Assembly (NCBI GenBank): GCA_003141315.1
Contig: PLLP01000002.1
Coordinates: forward strand, 274,338 to 338,337
Direction: 5' to 3'
Length of the DNA: 64,000 nucleotides
From: Phycisphaerales bacterium
GTDB taxonomy: Bacteria; Planctomycetota; Phycisphaerae; Sedimentisphaerales; Anaerobacaceae
A program made the position numbers and the translations under genes. Each line of letters begins with the position of its first letter. Within the stretch, counting starts at the first letter, position 1. Shown here piece by piece: positions 1 to 8,198 of this stretch. A model generated the notes under the pieces. That model saw only the letters and a list, made by a program, of their open reading frames with translations. It made no database searches and was not told the origin of the DNA.

Positions 1-228
1 TTTACGCTGCCGGCATCGGCGCCGGCGGGGACGAATTTTATTTTTGCGGTGCAGGAGGCACAGCAGCTTAGAGTTTCGCCGGGCAGTGCGACAATAAGGG
101 ACAGCAGTGGGCAGACGGCAGGCAGATATAAGAAGGCGAGCAGCATAGGAGAGAGCATAATTTTGACAGCGGATTCAAACGGGGACTGGATAACGACTGC
201 AAAGAACGGAAACTGGACGGAGGAATAA
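1..228 (+). CDS. C-terminal part of a phage-like structural protein (5' end outside window)
   Basis: Reading frame 1 is open from the first base to a TAA at 226-228, giving 75 residues that end in NGNWTEE. The start lies to the left of the window. No domain can be recognised in this fragment. Because the following five genes look like phage tail genes transcribed in the same direction, it is probably another virion or tail protein; that assignment rests on context only. The A/G-biased wobble usage matches the genes that follow. Confidence 0.5.
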   Translation, partial: FTLPASAPAGTNFIFAVQEAQQLRVSPGSATIRDSSGQTAGRYKKASSIGESIILTADSNGDWITTAKNGNWTEE

Positions 229-334
229 ATAGCGTATAGCGTAGAGCGTGGAGAGGGATAAGGGCACAAAGGGGCAGAGGCACAAAGGCACATAGAGAAG
301 AGTTAAGGGCGAGTGGATTTGGGGAGAAAGCGAT

Positions 335-2101
335 ATGTTAATGTTGGCGAGCGGACAATATGTATGGCATGTTTCAAAGCTGGGTAATGATTCGAATGAC
401 GGAAGGGCGAATGCCTACCCTGTGGACCTGGCAGCGAGGTCGAAGCTTACAATAGGAGCTGCGATAGCGGTGGCTTCAGCGGGGGATACGATTCTTGTGT
501 GGCCCGGCACTTATGCCGAAGGTATCACTATTAACAAAGCCCTTCATATAATTGGGCAGGGCAATCCCGGCTCTGTTGTGATATATAATTCTGCGGGCAA
601 AACGATTACATTATCGACGAACAGTTCAGGCACTACGATTGAGAATATCGAGGCGAGAACTGATTACGATTCTGCTCAGGCGTTGTATTGCTCGACCAAC
701 GATATCACAGATATAACTCTTATTAATTGCCGGCTTATCAGCACCGGCCAGACGGGCGGCACAGACTTTATTTTGTGGGGGGGCAATGGGGCAAAGAGAA
801 TAAAGCTCATAAACTGCTACGGGTCGAGTTATTATGACGGATTTACTTTTTCAGGCTCAGGTCTTTCGGATTTTCTTATAGAGAATTGCGTCTTTGAGCA
901 AACGGCGGTTTTGGCGGGCGGCACTTCGATTCGGGTGACGCAGGGCATGACAAACCTTCTCGTAAAAAATACGAGATTCTATCTGACGAGACCGGCATTG
1001 ATGACACTGTCGCCCAAAACGCTCGACCTTACTGGAACGATAGCGAGATTCGAGAATTGCCAATTTACTCTCGAAGGCAGCAAACCCACAACGGACGCAT
1101 CAGGTTCCGCTCTTCTTACTCCAGCTTATCTTGCTACAAGCAGAGTTGTTTTTGAAAAATGTGTCTTTACTAATTCTCTTGGCACAACAAACGTATATGG
1201 TCTCTACGCATCCGGTTCCGTGGTTAATTTATCAGATTGCAGTTTTAACAGAGCGGCGAGTCCAGCAACCAAAAATAGTGCGGCTTCTTCACAATCGTCA
1301 GGCCACGAAAAGAACAGATTTGTAGATTCAGGGGGTTCAACTGGTAACGATACTTATAACGGATGGAAACTCACGTGGCTTACTGGAGCAAACGCAGGGC
1401 AGTCAAAATATGTCTACGATTACATCGGAAGCACAACGAAGGAATTTCAATTCGGCACAGACTTTACTAACGACATACAGGTTGGAGATACCTATACCTG
1501 CGTGGCTTATACAGGAGGTGTTGTTTATGCCGTATCGAGTTCAAAACTCATAATCAATGACACAGGATTGTATCAGGGTTCTACTGATACAATAAATCAT
1601 ATTTATGCCGATGCGACCAGCAAGGTAAGGGTAGCCAACAGTGAATATACCGCAACACTCGTATCGGGTAACGCTGTTGATTATTTGCAACCGGCGACTT
1701 TTGGCAGAAGTGTTGCAGTTTCAGATGCCGGTGCGGTCGATTCGAATATTATCAAATGCAACGGGTCGGTTGTGTCGGCTGGCGCCATACCGAACGCAGC
1801 AGCGGGGTCAGCAGGAGGACTGCCTACGGGGGACGGCAATAACAGAATTGCGGGGATACAGGGTTCTGTAAATAATCTGAATAATCTCGATGCAGCGGTC
1901 ACGAGCAGACTGGCGGCGGCAAATTATGAGCCTGGCGAGACAAATCCCTCGGTTGTGCTGGCGGCCAAGATGCTGGTGAACAAAGCGGTTCAGGATAAAC
2001 AGACGGGCGAGATAAGGTATTACGATAATGACGGCGAGACGGTTTTATTGACGCATACGCCGCAGGAGAGCGAAGGCCAGATTACGAGGATGCCGGGATG
2101 A
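335..2101 (+). CDS. Phage-type parallel beta-helix structural protein
   Basis: 588 residues, start ATG preceded by a GGAGAAAG ribosome site. Residues about 10-75 (SKLGNDSNDGRANAYPVD, then DTILVWPGTYAEGITINKA) are the typical opening of a right-handed parallel beta-helix of the pectate-lyase/NosD type, followed by repeated strands rich in N, S and T (around ITLINCRLIS, IKLINCYGSS, FLIENCVFEQ). The last ~60 residues (AKMLVNKAVQDKQTGEIRYY then DGETVLLTHT) resemble the conserved tail seen at the end of phage tail or fibre-type proteins. Likely role: tail fibre or tailspike-like surface protein binding glycans; enzyme activity cannot be judged. No signal peptide, which fits a virion protein rather than a secreted one. 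First complete gene of a co-directional tail-like block. Confidence 0.6.
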   Translation: MLMLASGQYVWHVSKLGNDSNDGRANAYPVDLAARSKLTIGAAIAVASAGDTILVWPGTYAEGITINKALHIIGQGNPGSVVIYNSAGKTITLSTNSSGTTIENIEARTDYDSAQALYCSTNDITDITLINCRLISTGQTGGTDFILWGGNGAKRIKLINCYGSSYYDGFTFSGSGLSDFLIENCVFEQTAVLAGGTSIRVTQGMTNLLVKNTRFYLTRPALMTLSPKTLDLTGTIARFENCQFTLEGSKPTTDASGSALLTPAYLATSRVVFEKCVFTNSLGTTNVYGLYASGSVVNLSDCSFNRAASPATKNSAASSQSSGHEKNRFVDSGGSTGNDTYNGWKLTWLTGANAGQSKYVYDYIGSTTKEFQFGTDFTNDIQVGDTYTCVAYTGGVVYAVSSSKLIINDTGLYQGSTDTINHIYADATSKVRVANSEYTATLVSGNAVDYLQPATFGRSVAVSDAGAVDSNIIKCNGSVVSAGAIPNAAAGSAGGLPTGDGNNRIAGIQGSVNNLNNLDAAVTSRLAAANYEPGETNPSVVLAAKMLVNKAVQDKQTGEIRYYDNDGETVLLTHTPQESEGQITRMPG

Positions 2102-2102
2102 T

Positions 2103-2143
2103 GAAAATTAAAAGTTAAAAGTTAAAAATTAAGAGTTAAAAAA
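2103..2143. repeat. A/T-rich GTTAAAA direct repeats between two tail-type genes
   Basis: Four imperfect copies of an AAAAGTTAA-type unit fill the space between the beta-helix gene and the 229-residue gene. Similar TTAAC-rich runs lie upstream of the thioesterase gene (20320-20350) and before the GH51 gene (about 30430). They look like dispersed intergenic repeat material rather than a regulatory site, although they include no obvious ribosome site of their own. Confidence 0.5.
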
Positions 2144-2144
2144 G

Positions 2145-2834
2145 ATGGATTTGAAATTTTATAAAGAGGCTTTATTCGGCGGGATGACGGGCAACGCCTT
2201 CAAGCTGGGGATGGTTTTGACAGGCGGTTGGTTCTGGGTGCGTGTGAGCGGCTGCGCGGTATTATACCGGGGGGAGAGTTTATCGACGATTGATTTTGAT
2301 AATATCCTTGCGGTTGGAGACAGCGTTGCCGGACAGATAAGCGCGCCGGGCTGGCTGGAACATCGGGCGGAAGGCCGTTATTTATATGCGGTTCGGCGGG
2401 CGAATGGCTGCGGGATGATTGAGTATGGTTTGCGGGGTGTGGCGGTTATCGTGTTTGATAATGAGGGCTTACTTTGCAGACCTGCGCCGAATGGAGTTTT
2501 CGGTTTGGCGGCGAGGCGGGCTGCTTCTGGGAGGGCGGAGCTTGGCTGGTATTATTGTCCGCTCGGCCAGGAGGCGGAGCCGGCGAGTTTTAAGATTTAC
2601 AGCGATAACGGCAGCGGGCAGGTGGATTTTGAAAACCAGGTCGGGGTTGTAGAATACAAAGGAAAAGGATTTTACAGTTTTGCGGCTGATTTCGTTATCG
2701 GCGGAGCTTGTGCGAAATTTGCAGTAAGAGCGGAAGACGAGAAGGGTATCGCGAGTTTTCCGGCAGTGGTGAATTTAGAACCTGGTTATGCGGATATTCC
2801 GAAGGTTCGGATTACAGGCGCAGAGGCTTTGTGA
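2145..2834 (+). CDS. Phage-like tail protein of unknown function
   Basis: 229 residues. No family was recognised. The N-terminal ~110 residues are rich in aromatic and glycine residues (GMVLTGGWFWVRVSGCAVLY). Residues ~125-215 (ELGWYYCPLGQ then ASFKIYSDNGSG) look like a fibronectin III-type beta-sandwich, with the motif RAEDEKGIASFPA near the end, as in many tail or baseplate proteins. It is separated by 14 bases from the next gene and lies in the same orientation, so co-transcription with the 610-residue and 109-residue genes is likely. No signal peptide or membrane segment. Confidence 0.5.
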   Translation: MDLKFYKEALFGGMTGNAFKLGMVLTGGWFWVRVSGCAVLYRGESLSTIDFDNILAVGDSVAGQISAPGWLEHRAEGRYLYAVRRANGCGMIEYGLRGVAVIVFDNEGLLCRPAPNGVFGLAARRAASGRAELGWYYCPLGQEAEPASFKIYSDNGSGQVDFENQVGVVEYKGKGFYSFAADFVIGGACAKFAVRAEDEKGIASFPAVVNLEPGYADIPKVRITGAEAL

Positions 2835-2848
2835 GAAGGCGGACTTAG

Positions 2849-4681
2849 ATGACAAATCTTTTGACGACAAATCGTGGAGATTTTTACCGGTCGGAGCAAA
2901 TCGAGCCCGCGGTATCGGCAAGCAGCGTTTGTGTTTTTGTCGATGGGAAGCCGGCGGCGGGACTGGCGGTAAAAAAAATCGTGAGGGCGGGCTATCCTGA
3001 ATTTGGATTTGCGAAGCTTGCTTTGATTAAGACCCAAGACTTAGGAATCAAGACTGAGGACGGCGGCAAAGCAATTGGAAAGAGGATAAAAATTGTCCGG
3101 TATTTGAAGCGGAAGGATAAGCCGGAGGCGGTTGGAAGTTATTGTATTTTTTCCGGTCAGATTGAGAGTGTGGATAGGCAGATTGACAAGAATGGCGAGA
3201 TTCTCGAATTTTTTGCACGGGATTACAGCTGTGTGCTGGAGAGAATTACGGTTTATGGCAGGCGTGCGGCTGATTCTGACGGGTCTGTGATTTTTTTGCC
3301 GGGGCTGGATACGGTATTTAATGAGGATTCGAAAGGGAATGCGTCGGCAGAAAAGCTGATGCGGGACGGCAAATTAAGCCGGCTGTTCGCTGCGGATAGC
3401 AGGCAGAGTGCAGCGTGGAGTTATGCGGAGGTAATTGAGTATTTATTGAATTTGTATTTACCGGCTGGTCTGCTGCAATCGCCGAATGCAGAGAGGCTCT
3501 CTATTCTTACCGATAATCAGAGGGTTTATGACCTTGACCTGACTGGATTGAGTTTGGCGGAGGCGCTGCAGCGATGCTGCAAGAAGACGGGTTTGGGGTA
3601 TAAATTTGTGCCGGTGCAAACGGAGACGGGACCTGAGCAGGCGATTTGTTTTTTCAGGCTGGGCAGGGGCAGGGGAGTCGAGATAAATCTGCAGGATGCC
3701 GGCGGCAAATTAAATCTTTCGAGGACGGATGTGTTTTCGCTTGTCAGCAGGAAGGAAAATTTTTCGGCCAATAAATATATTGTGCAGGGCGACTTCAAGA
3801 CTTTCGAGGCGACGTTCGAGCTTGTAAAGGCGTGGGATGGTTTACTGGAGGGGACGAATTATTATACGTTTTCGCCTTCGAGCAATCCGGATTTTTACAA
3901 GGTGAAGGATGTGTATCGCAAATGGGTTTTGAATGAGGCGGGCGATTATTCGGGGCCGCCATACAATCAGGGGGAGGCTTTTGATTTTTCGCACATTTTC
4001 GGTTCGGGAAATTTCGTAAGGAAGCGGCGGCGGTTCTGGCCTTCGATTACCGGCGATAAAAACGGCAAAAGCCTCGGGTATTTTCTGGAGGTTTCATACG
4101 ACGACGGGGCGCACTGGTGGCAGTATTCCGGGTCCTTTGAGAATCGCACGGATGAGTGTGCGGTGTGGCTGTCGGGCAACAAGCTGGACGTCGATACGTG
4201 GGTGGCGGCGCTGAAGGGTGTATTGCGTGTTCGCATAACGGCTTCTGTGATTAGCGATGAGCGAATAAGCCGCAGTATCAGCGACGGGGCATGCCAGCGG
4301 GGAATTGCGACGGTGCGGGAACATATCACAGCGATGCCGAGCAGGTTTAAATATCGCAAGGTGACGCCGGAAAGCATTTTTGCGGGCAGGGGAGACGTGA
4401 GTTTTGACGAGGCGGACGACGGGGCTGCTTTGTATGAATATGTTCGCGGCGTTGCGAAGGCGTCAGCGGCAGATTTTGCCGGGGCTGGAAATTTTAAGGT
4501 TCAGACGATGTGCCTGATGCCGGATTACGACGTCGGAGATTTAACAATGAATAGTCCTGAGAGTAAAAATATTTTCGGTCAGGATAATCAGGTCGTGAGT
4601 GTGATAGAAAGAGCAGAGATGGATTTCGATAATCAAAGTACACAATTAAAAATAGCCGGGTACAGGAAGGTCTATGTATGA
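2849..4681 (+). CDS. Large phage-like tail/baseplate protein
   Basis: 610 residues, start ATG after GGCGGACTTAG. No catalytic motif was found. It is a soluble mixed alpha/beta protein without signal peptide; its size and place (after fibre-type proteins, before a 109-residue partner with a 4-base ATGA overlap) suggest a tail hub, baseplate or late-control-like component. Residues ~62-75 (IKTQDLGIKTEDGG) are encoded by an AAGACCCAAGACTTAGGAAT-like stretch resembling the dispersed CAAGACTCAAGAC repeat that is also seen between purF and purM, so this segment may be repeat-derived. The overlap with the next start implies translational coupling. Confidence 0.55.
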   Translation: MTNLLTTNRGDFYRSEQIEPAVSASSVCVFVDGKPAAGLAVKKIVRAGYPEFGFAKLALIKTQDLGIKTEDGGKAIGKRIKIVRYLKRKDKPEAVGSYCIFSGQIESVDRQIDKNGEILEFFARDYSCVLERITVYGRRAADSDGSVIFLPGLDTVFNEDSKGNASAEKLMRDGKLSRLFAADSRQSAAWSYAEVIEYLLNLYLPAGLLQSPNAERLSILTDNQRVYDLDLTGLSLAEALQRCCKKTGLGYKFVPVQTETGPEQAICFFRLGRGRGVEINLQDAGGKLNLSRTDVFSLVSRKENFSANKYIVQGDFKTFEATFELVKAWDGLLEGTNYYTFSPSSNPDFYKVKDVYRKWVLNEAGDYSGPPYNQGEAFDFSHIFGSGNFVRKRRRFWPSITGDKNGKSLGYFLEVSYDDGAHWWQYSGSFENRTDECAVWLSGNKLDVDTWVAALKGVLRVRITASVISDERISRSISDGACQRGIATVREHITAMPSRFKYRKVTPESIFAGRGDVSFDEADDGAALYEYVRGVAKASAADFAGAGNFKVQTMCLMPDYDVGDLTMNSPESKNIFGQDNQVVSVIERAEMDFDNQSTQLKIAGYRKVYV

Positions 4682-5007
4682 GCGGAATAGAGCAAACAGA
4701 AAGCAGGGGTCTTGTTGAGAGGCTCGCGGCGAGGGCATGCCAGGCGGAAGAGGGTTCGTTTTTGGCATCTGCCGGCGGCGCAGGTTTTATGATTGCAGCG
4801 AAGGTAAAGGGGTTGTCGTCATACAATAATTATTTGGTAAAGGCTGTTGAGCTTGGCGAACCCGGAACGCTGCCTGTGGAAATCGGCGGAGAATTTGAGG
4901 CTGTGAACCTGGCGGAATCGTTTTTACAGGCGGGCGTGCTTACGGCTGGGACGATTGTGCTGGTCTGCGGCGCAGGCAGCAGGCAATTTTTTTATGCGAA
5001 GACGTAA
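4678..5007 (+). CDS. Small phage-like protein, translationally coupled to the tail gene
   Basis: 109 residues, starting inside the stop region of the previous gene (ATGA overlap). N-terminal half is helical (GLVERLAARACQAEEGSFLA), the C-terminal half is rich in small beta segments (FLQAGVLTAGTIVLVCGAGS). No family recognised; phage small head-tail or tail accessory proteins have this size, but nothing in the sequence proves it. It closes the tight part of the tail-type operon; the next gene is separated by about 80 bases containing a dispersed repeat. Confidence 0.5.
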   Translation: MSGIEQTESRGLVERLAARACQAEEGSFLASAGGAGFMIAAKVKGLSSYNNYLVKAVELGEPGTLPVEIGGEFEAVNLAESFLQAGVLTAGTIVLVCGAGSRQFFYAKT

Positions 5008-5033
5008 GTTCAAAATACAGAATGTAGCGTAGA

Positions 5034-5070
5034 GCCCGCCACACGAATGGCGGATCTTCGACGTGGAGCG
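5034..5070. repeat. Dispersed repeat with CGCCACACGAATGGCG core
   Basis: The 31 bases 5034-5064 recur exactly, inverted, at 52736-52766, and a 25-base diverged version lies at 30203-30227. The core pairs as GCC..ACGAAT..GGC. The flanks (GTAGCGTAGAGC before, GTGGAGCGTAGAG after) belong to a second repeat that is also seen at about 228-252, 52722-52735 and 56629-56648. The copy fills the gap between two phage-like genes, so the repeat has invaded or been carried by this element. Confidence 0.8.
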
Positions 5071-5089
5071 TAGAGTCTGGAGTTTAAAA

Positions 5090-5368
5090 ATGGCGGAAGA
5101 GAAAACGAACGGCTGGAAATTGAACCGGCAGATTGATTTGTCGTTTGTGGTTCAGTTGATGTTCCTGGCGTCGCTGATTATTGGCAGCTGGGTGAACCTG
5201 CAAAGGCAATTAGATTCGCTGCAGAAGGATGTTAATTTGCTCATTGATGGGCAGAAGAAGTTTGAACAAAGGATTGAAGACCTTTCAGCTAAAAGTATTG
5301 CGTACGAATATCGGATGAAGGCGGTAGAAAAACAGGTTAATGGTGCGAACGTTAAAAGGCCGGAATAA
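5090..5368 (+). CDS. Small membrane protein with one TM helix and a coiled coil
   Basis: 92 residues from ATG 5090; an in-frame GTG at 5063 lies inside the dispersed repeat and is less likely. Layout: charged N-terminus, one membrane segment (~residues 17-36, LSFVVQLMFLASLIIGSWV), then a coiled coil (LDSLQKDVNLLIDGQKKFEQ onward). This is the architecture of phage XhlA-type haemolysin/holin accessory or spanin-like proteins. It is followed 19 bases later by a lipoprotein gene, an arrangement reminiscent of lysis cassettes. The lysis role is an inference from position and topology only. Confidence 0.5.
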   Translation: MAEEKTNGWKLNRQIDLSFVVQLMFLASLIIGSWVNLQRQLDSLQKDVNLLIDGQKKFEQRIEDLSAKSIAYEYRMKAVEKQVNGANVKRPE

Positions 5369-5387
5369 GGTAATTGAGGGGTTGGAT

Positions 5388-5966
5388 ATGAAAAAGATTT
5401 TAATTGGTGCGGTTGTGCTGTTTGTATTTGTTGCGGGCTGCAATAGTTTTCGGTTTGCGCCGACGGAAGAGCAAAAGCAGAATGCTTACCTTCATAACAG
5501 GACTGCGGCGATTGCGGCTGATACCGCGAAGGCGGAAAATTGTTCGCAAGAATTGCAGGCGCTGACAAATCTGTCGGAAGTTCAGAGCAGGGCGTTTATG
5601 GCGTATAACGGGCTTCCTGCACAGTATCCGAAAGCTGAAACGGCTGAAGATGTATTGAGCGAGACGAGTGCCGCGATTACGGAGACGGCGACTCTGCAAT
5701 CGGCGGACCGGCCTGATGTGTGGAAGCTTACGGATTCCGCATTCGAGCTTGCGATAGCGGTCTGCGGATTGGCGGGCGGAATTTACGGGACAAAGGCGAC
5801 CAGCTTTTTGAAGCAGGCGCAGGCGAAATCGCAGGCGCTGAAGGAAATCGTTCAGGGCAATGAATTGTTTAAGAAGACCAATGCTGCGAGCGTTGAGGCG
5901 TTCAAGGCGGCACAGCAGAATCAGAGCAGCGAGACAAGGCAGATAGTGACAGCGATGAAGAGTTAG
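5388..5966 (+). CDS. Putative lipoprotein of the phage-like block
   Basis: 192 residues from ATG 5388 (ribosome site GAGGGG). The N-terminus MKKILIGAVVLFVFVAGC is a lipoprotein signal with lipobox VAGC. The rest is alanine- and glutamine-rich and helical, with a weakly hydrophobic segment (~residues 126-142, FELAIAVCGLAGGIYGTKA) near the C-terminal third. It follows a TM/coiled-coil protein, so the pair could act together in the envelope, for example as a lysis pair, but the family is not recognised. Last gene of the block; a hairpin lies downstream at 6044-6075. Confidence 0.5.
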   Translation: MKKILIGAVVLFVFVAGCNSFRFAPTEEQKQNAYLHNRTAAIAADTAKAENCSQELQALTNLSEVQSRAFMAYNGLPAQYPKAETAEDVLSETSAAITETATLQSADRPDVWKLTDSAFELAIAVCGLAGGIYGTKATSFLKQAQAKSQALKEIVQGNELFKKTNAASVEAFKAAQQNQSSETRQIVTAMKS

Positions 5967-6043
5967 GTTTCCAGAAGACGGAATACGGGTAACGGTTGAA
6001 AGGGATGACTGTGCTACTAATGGCCGTAACCTTGTTATCGGAA

Positions 6044-6075
6044 CTGCTTGTGGCTCATAGATTCACGACAAGCAG
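6044..6075. terminator. Possible hairpin after the phage-like block
   Basis: CTGCTTGT (6044-6051) and ACAAGCAG (6068-6075) can pair over a 16-base loop, 80 bases after the lipoprotein stop. There is no T-tract, so termination is uncertain. The near-repeat GTGGCTCATA occurs twice around it (6051, 6081). Confidence 0.3.
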
Positions 6076-6098
6076 CTTTGTGGCTCATAAAACCCTGA

Positions 6099-6130
6099 AA
6101 ATGAGTCGCAAAGTTTTTTGCGACTCATTT
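6099..6130 (-). terminator. Perfect 14-bp hairpin just past the fic stop codon
   Basis: Arms 6099-6112 and 6117-6130 are perfectly complementary over 14 bases (core ATGAGTCGCAAA) with a 4-base loop. The stem begins 8 bases after the minus-strand stop of the Fic gene. The stem is strong but is followed by TCAGGGTTTT rather than a clean T-run, so it may terminate transcription or protect the 3' end of the mRNA. Confidence 0.55.
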
Positions 6131-6137
6131 ATGATTC

Positions 6138-7256
6138 TCAAAATGCGTCCTTGCCTTCGCAAATATTCAACAAGTCGCGAAAGGCATATATTGCCGCACG
6201 CCTTCCTCCGCCCTCTTTGAGCGTTTTTAATATCCCATTATCACGCAAAACAGCAAGTATTCGTGTTGCCGTCGGCTTTGGAATATTACCACAACCGACA
6301 AAGGCGCTGGATTGAAATATCGGGCGTTCAAAAATAAAATCGAGAGAATGGATTGCGTATAATGAACGTGTCAGTTCAATAATCTGTTTCTTTTTTGCTT
6401 CATAAAGATTTAAAATGCTTTGAGCTTTTTGCTGATTATTATCTGCTTGTATTTTTATTGTTTTCAGAAAAAAGGCACACCAGTCGGTCCAATTATTGTC
6501 CCTTGAGACAGAAAGCAATCGAGCATAATACTCATCGCGATTCTCTTCAAGGTAAGCACTGATGTAAAACATGGGGCTTTGAATCAAGCCGATTTTATAC
6601 AAAAATAACGGCACAAACATACGTCCAAGTCGTCCATTGCCATCTAAAAATGGATGCAGGGCTTCAAATTCAGCGTGAAGTATTGATAGCTGTACTAGCC
6701 GATCAAGTGTTTCACTGTGGATATACTTTTCCCAGTCATCCATTCCTTTGGCAAGTTTATCAGCAGAAATAGGAATAAATCGAGCGTTCTCGATTAATTT
6801 ATCCGGGCCAATCCAGTTTGGAATTCTCCGATATTCCCCTGGAGACTTATTGTATCCTCTTACTCCTTCAAGAAGTTTGTTGTGTGCTTCTTTTATAACA
6901 CGTTGGCAAAGCGGTAAGTTTTTCAATAATTCGACTGCTTTACGAATGGCCTTCCGGTAATTCAGAACTTCATTGATATCAGCCTCTTTTTCGGGACTCA
7001 AATCTGTGGGAGCACCCTTAGCTTCGTATTCAAGAATCTCCCCCATCGTTGCTTGAGTTCCCTCGATACGGGATGACAAAACAGCTTCCTGGGTGGTAAG
7101 CGGTGATAAGAGCACCGCTTGGTTTGGTATAGAAGTAAGCAAGCCATCGTAGCGTGCAAGAGCTGCACTGGCGGGACCGATATGTGGAATTAGTTTTGGC
7201 CAATCAAGGTTTGATGGAGGGAATTTACCGTAATGATATTTTACAGGATTACTCAT
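6138..7256 (-). CDS. Fic family protein (probable AMP-transferase) with Fic_N and winged-helix parts
   Basis: 372 residues. The Fic core motif HPFLDGNGRLGR is at residues 201-212 and is intact (catalytic His201, anion-hole Asn207/Gly208, Arg209), so transfer of AMP from ATP to a target hydroxyl is expected. The N-terminal part carries the inhibitory helix motif SSRIEG (residues 61-66, Ser-x-x-x-Glu-Gly), which marks a class II Fic protein held inactive by its own Glu65. The C-terminal ~80 residues look like a winged helix (ATRILAVLRDNGILKTLKEG), as in the self-contained Fic/HTH proteins that are common in bacterial genomes. No partner antitoxin gene lies beside it. A 21-base tandem repeat sits just upstream, possibly an operator. 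Confidence 0.92.
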   Translation of the reverse strand: MSNPVKYHYGKFPPSNLDWPKLIPHIGPASAALARYDGLLTSIPNQAVLLSPLTTQEAVLSSRIEGTQATMGEILEYEAKGAPTDLSPEKEADINEVLNYRKAIRKAVELLKNLPLCQRVIKEAHNKLLEGVRGYNKSPGEYRRIPNWIGPDKLIENARFIPISADKLAKGMDDWEKYIHSETLDRLVQLSILHAEFEALHPFLDGNGRLGRMFVPLFLYKIGLIQSPMFYISAYLEENRDEYYARLLSVSRDNNWTDWCAFFLKTIKIQADNNQQKAQSILNLYEAKKKQIIELTRSLYAIHSLDFIFERPIFQSSAFVGCGNIPKPTATRILAVLRDNGILKTLKEGGGRRAAIYAFRDLLNICEGKDAF

Positions 7257-7300
7257 TTTGAATATCCATTAACTGGCCTTTCACACTTTAGACTCATTTT

Positions 7301-7341
7301 CAGATATATTGTAAGCGTTTTCAGATATATTGTAAGCGTTT
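7301..7341 (-). promoter_or_regulatory. 21-bp tandem repeat upstream of fic, carrying a -10-like box twice
   Basis: The 21 bases starting CAGATATATTGTAAGCG at 7301 are repeated exactly from 7322, about 45-85 bases upstream of the fic start. On the minus strand each copy contains GCTTACAATATAT, with TACAAT resembling a -10 element. A doubled promoter or an operator for the Fic protein's own winged helix are both possible. Confidence 0.5.
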
Positions 7342-7695
7342 GTCAAACAATAGGCAAATTTCATTTTTTCCTATCTTCCCCTAAAAGGTTTCTGTGATTT
7401 TGCTGGCAGATGTGATTATGCACGTCATTGAGAGCAGGGGTTTTTCCGGCCCTAAAAAAACAACCAGCAAACCGGCAGAATCCGCCGCAGGCGAATGAAC
7501 GATATAATTTCGGGGAAATGGCGATTTGGAAAATTTTGCAAAATTTTCGGATGAACCTTGATGAGCAACTGCGTTATCAGTATTGAAAACGGGGGGTTGG
7601 GTGGAGGGGGAAAAATACAGGATTCGATTTTCAGTAAGCCCTAAAGAATTTTTTGCGGACCGGCCGATTTATAGCATAGTTTTAGGGGATTATAT
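7342..7695. other. Non-coding stretch without a recognised gene
   Basis: No convincing coding region or RNA gene was seen. It contains a TCCGCCGCAGGCGAA sequence (about 7480) similar to the TCCGCC..GGCGGA repeat cores found elsewhere, and A/T-rich stretches. Confidence 0.5.
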
Positions 7696-7911
7696 ATGAA
7701 TGCCAGGCTTTTGACCGCCGCTATCGTTTTTTGGCTCTTGAGCATCTCGACAGCAATCTATTTTATCCGATTAATTAACAGAGTTGATATAAAGACAGCG
7801 GTAAAAAAAATCGCAGGTTCGCTGCGTGCGAATTCGACAGCCACGAGCGAAAAAAGAGACAACATTATTTTTCTGTGGCACATCAGGCCTCCTCCTCTGC
7901 CGGCGATTTAA
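7696..7911 (+). CDS. Small hypothetical protein with one membrane segment
   Basis: 71 residues beginning MNARLLTAAIVFWLLSISTA, an N-terminal hydrophobic segment (~residues 5-25) suited to a membrane anchor or signal peptide, followed by a basic, low-complexity tail. AGGGGATTATAT before the ATG could act as a ribosome site. No family recognised. A palindromic repeat element lies 50 bases downstream. It may be a real small gene or chance. Confidence 0.35.
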   Translation: MNARLLTAAIVFWLLSISTAIYFIRLINRVDIKTAVKKIAGSLRANSTATSEKRDNIIFLWHIRPPPLPAI

Positions 7912-7957
7912 ATTTGGCTTCTACTCGTAACACAGAATAAATTATATAAAAGGTTAA

Positions 7958-7994
7958 TTTACCCCGTTAGAAGCCACGTTTCTAATGGGGTTTA
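7958..7994. mobile_element. Short (29-bp) copy of the CCCCGTTAGAA palindrome with TTTA(C) flanks
   Basis: The element CCCCGTTAGAA...TTCTAATGGGG occupies 7962-7990 and forms a hairpin with a short loop. TTTA precedes it (7958-7961) and TTTA follows it (7991-7994), as expected for a 4-5 base target duplication. It matches the termini of the copies at 9268-9344, 30619-30647 and 40725-40810. Confidence 0.7.
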
Positions 7995-8198
7995 CAGTTT
8001 ATTTAAGACGAAGAAAAGGCGGCTGTTTCACCGGTGGCGAAGCAGCCTTTTTTATTTTCAGTTTTGCCGGCAGCGAAAAATACACAGCCGAAATTGAACC
8101 GTGAATTTTTGGGTGGATTAGTTTTTCCGATGAGCTTACAATTATTAAAGCTGAAGTTTTAATATTTGAAAAACAGATTCGGTTGGAAGCGGGCAGTA

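Noticed and set aside
2419-2652. Second open frame inside the 229-residue phage-like gene, and similar antisense frames in many genes
   Set aside because: They overlap better-supported genes in other frames and have no ribosome sites or family signals.
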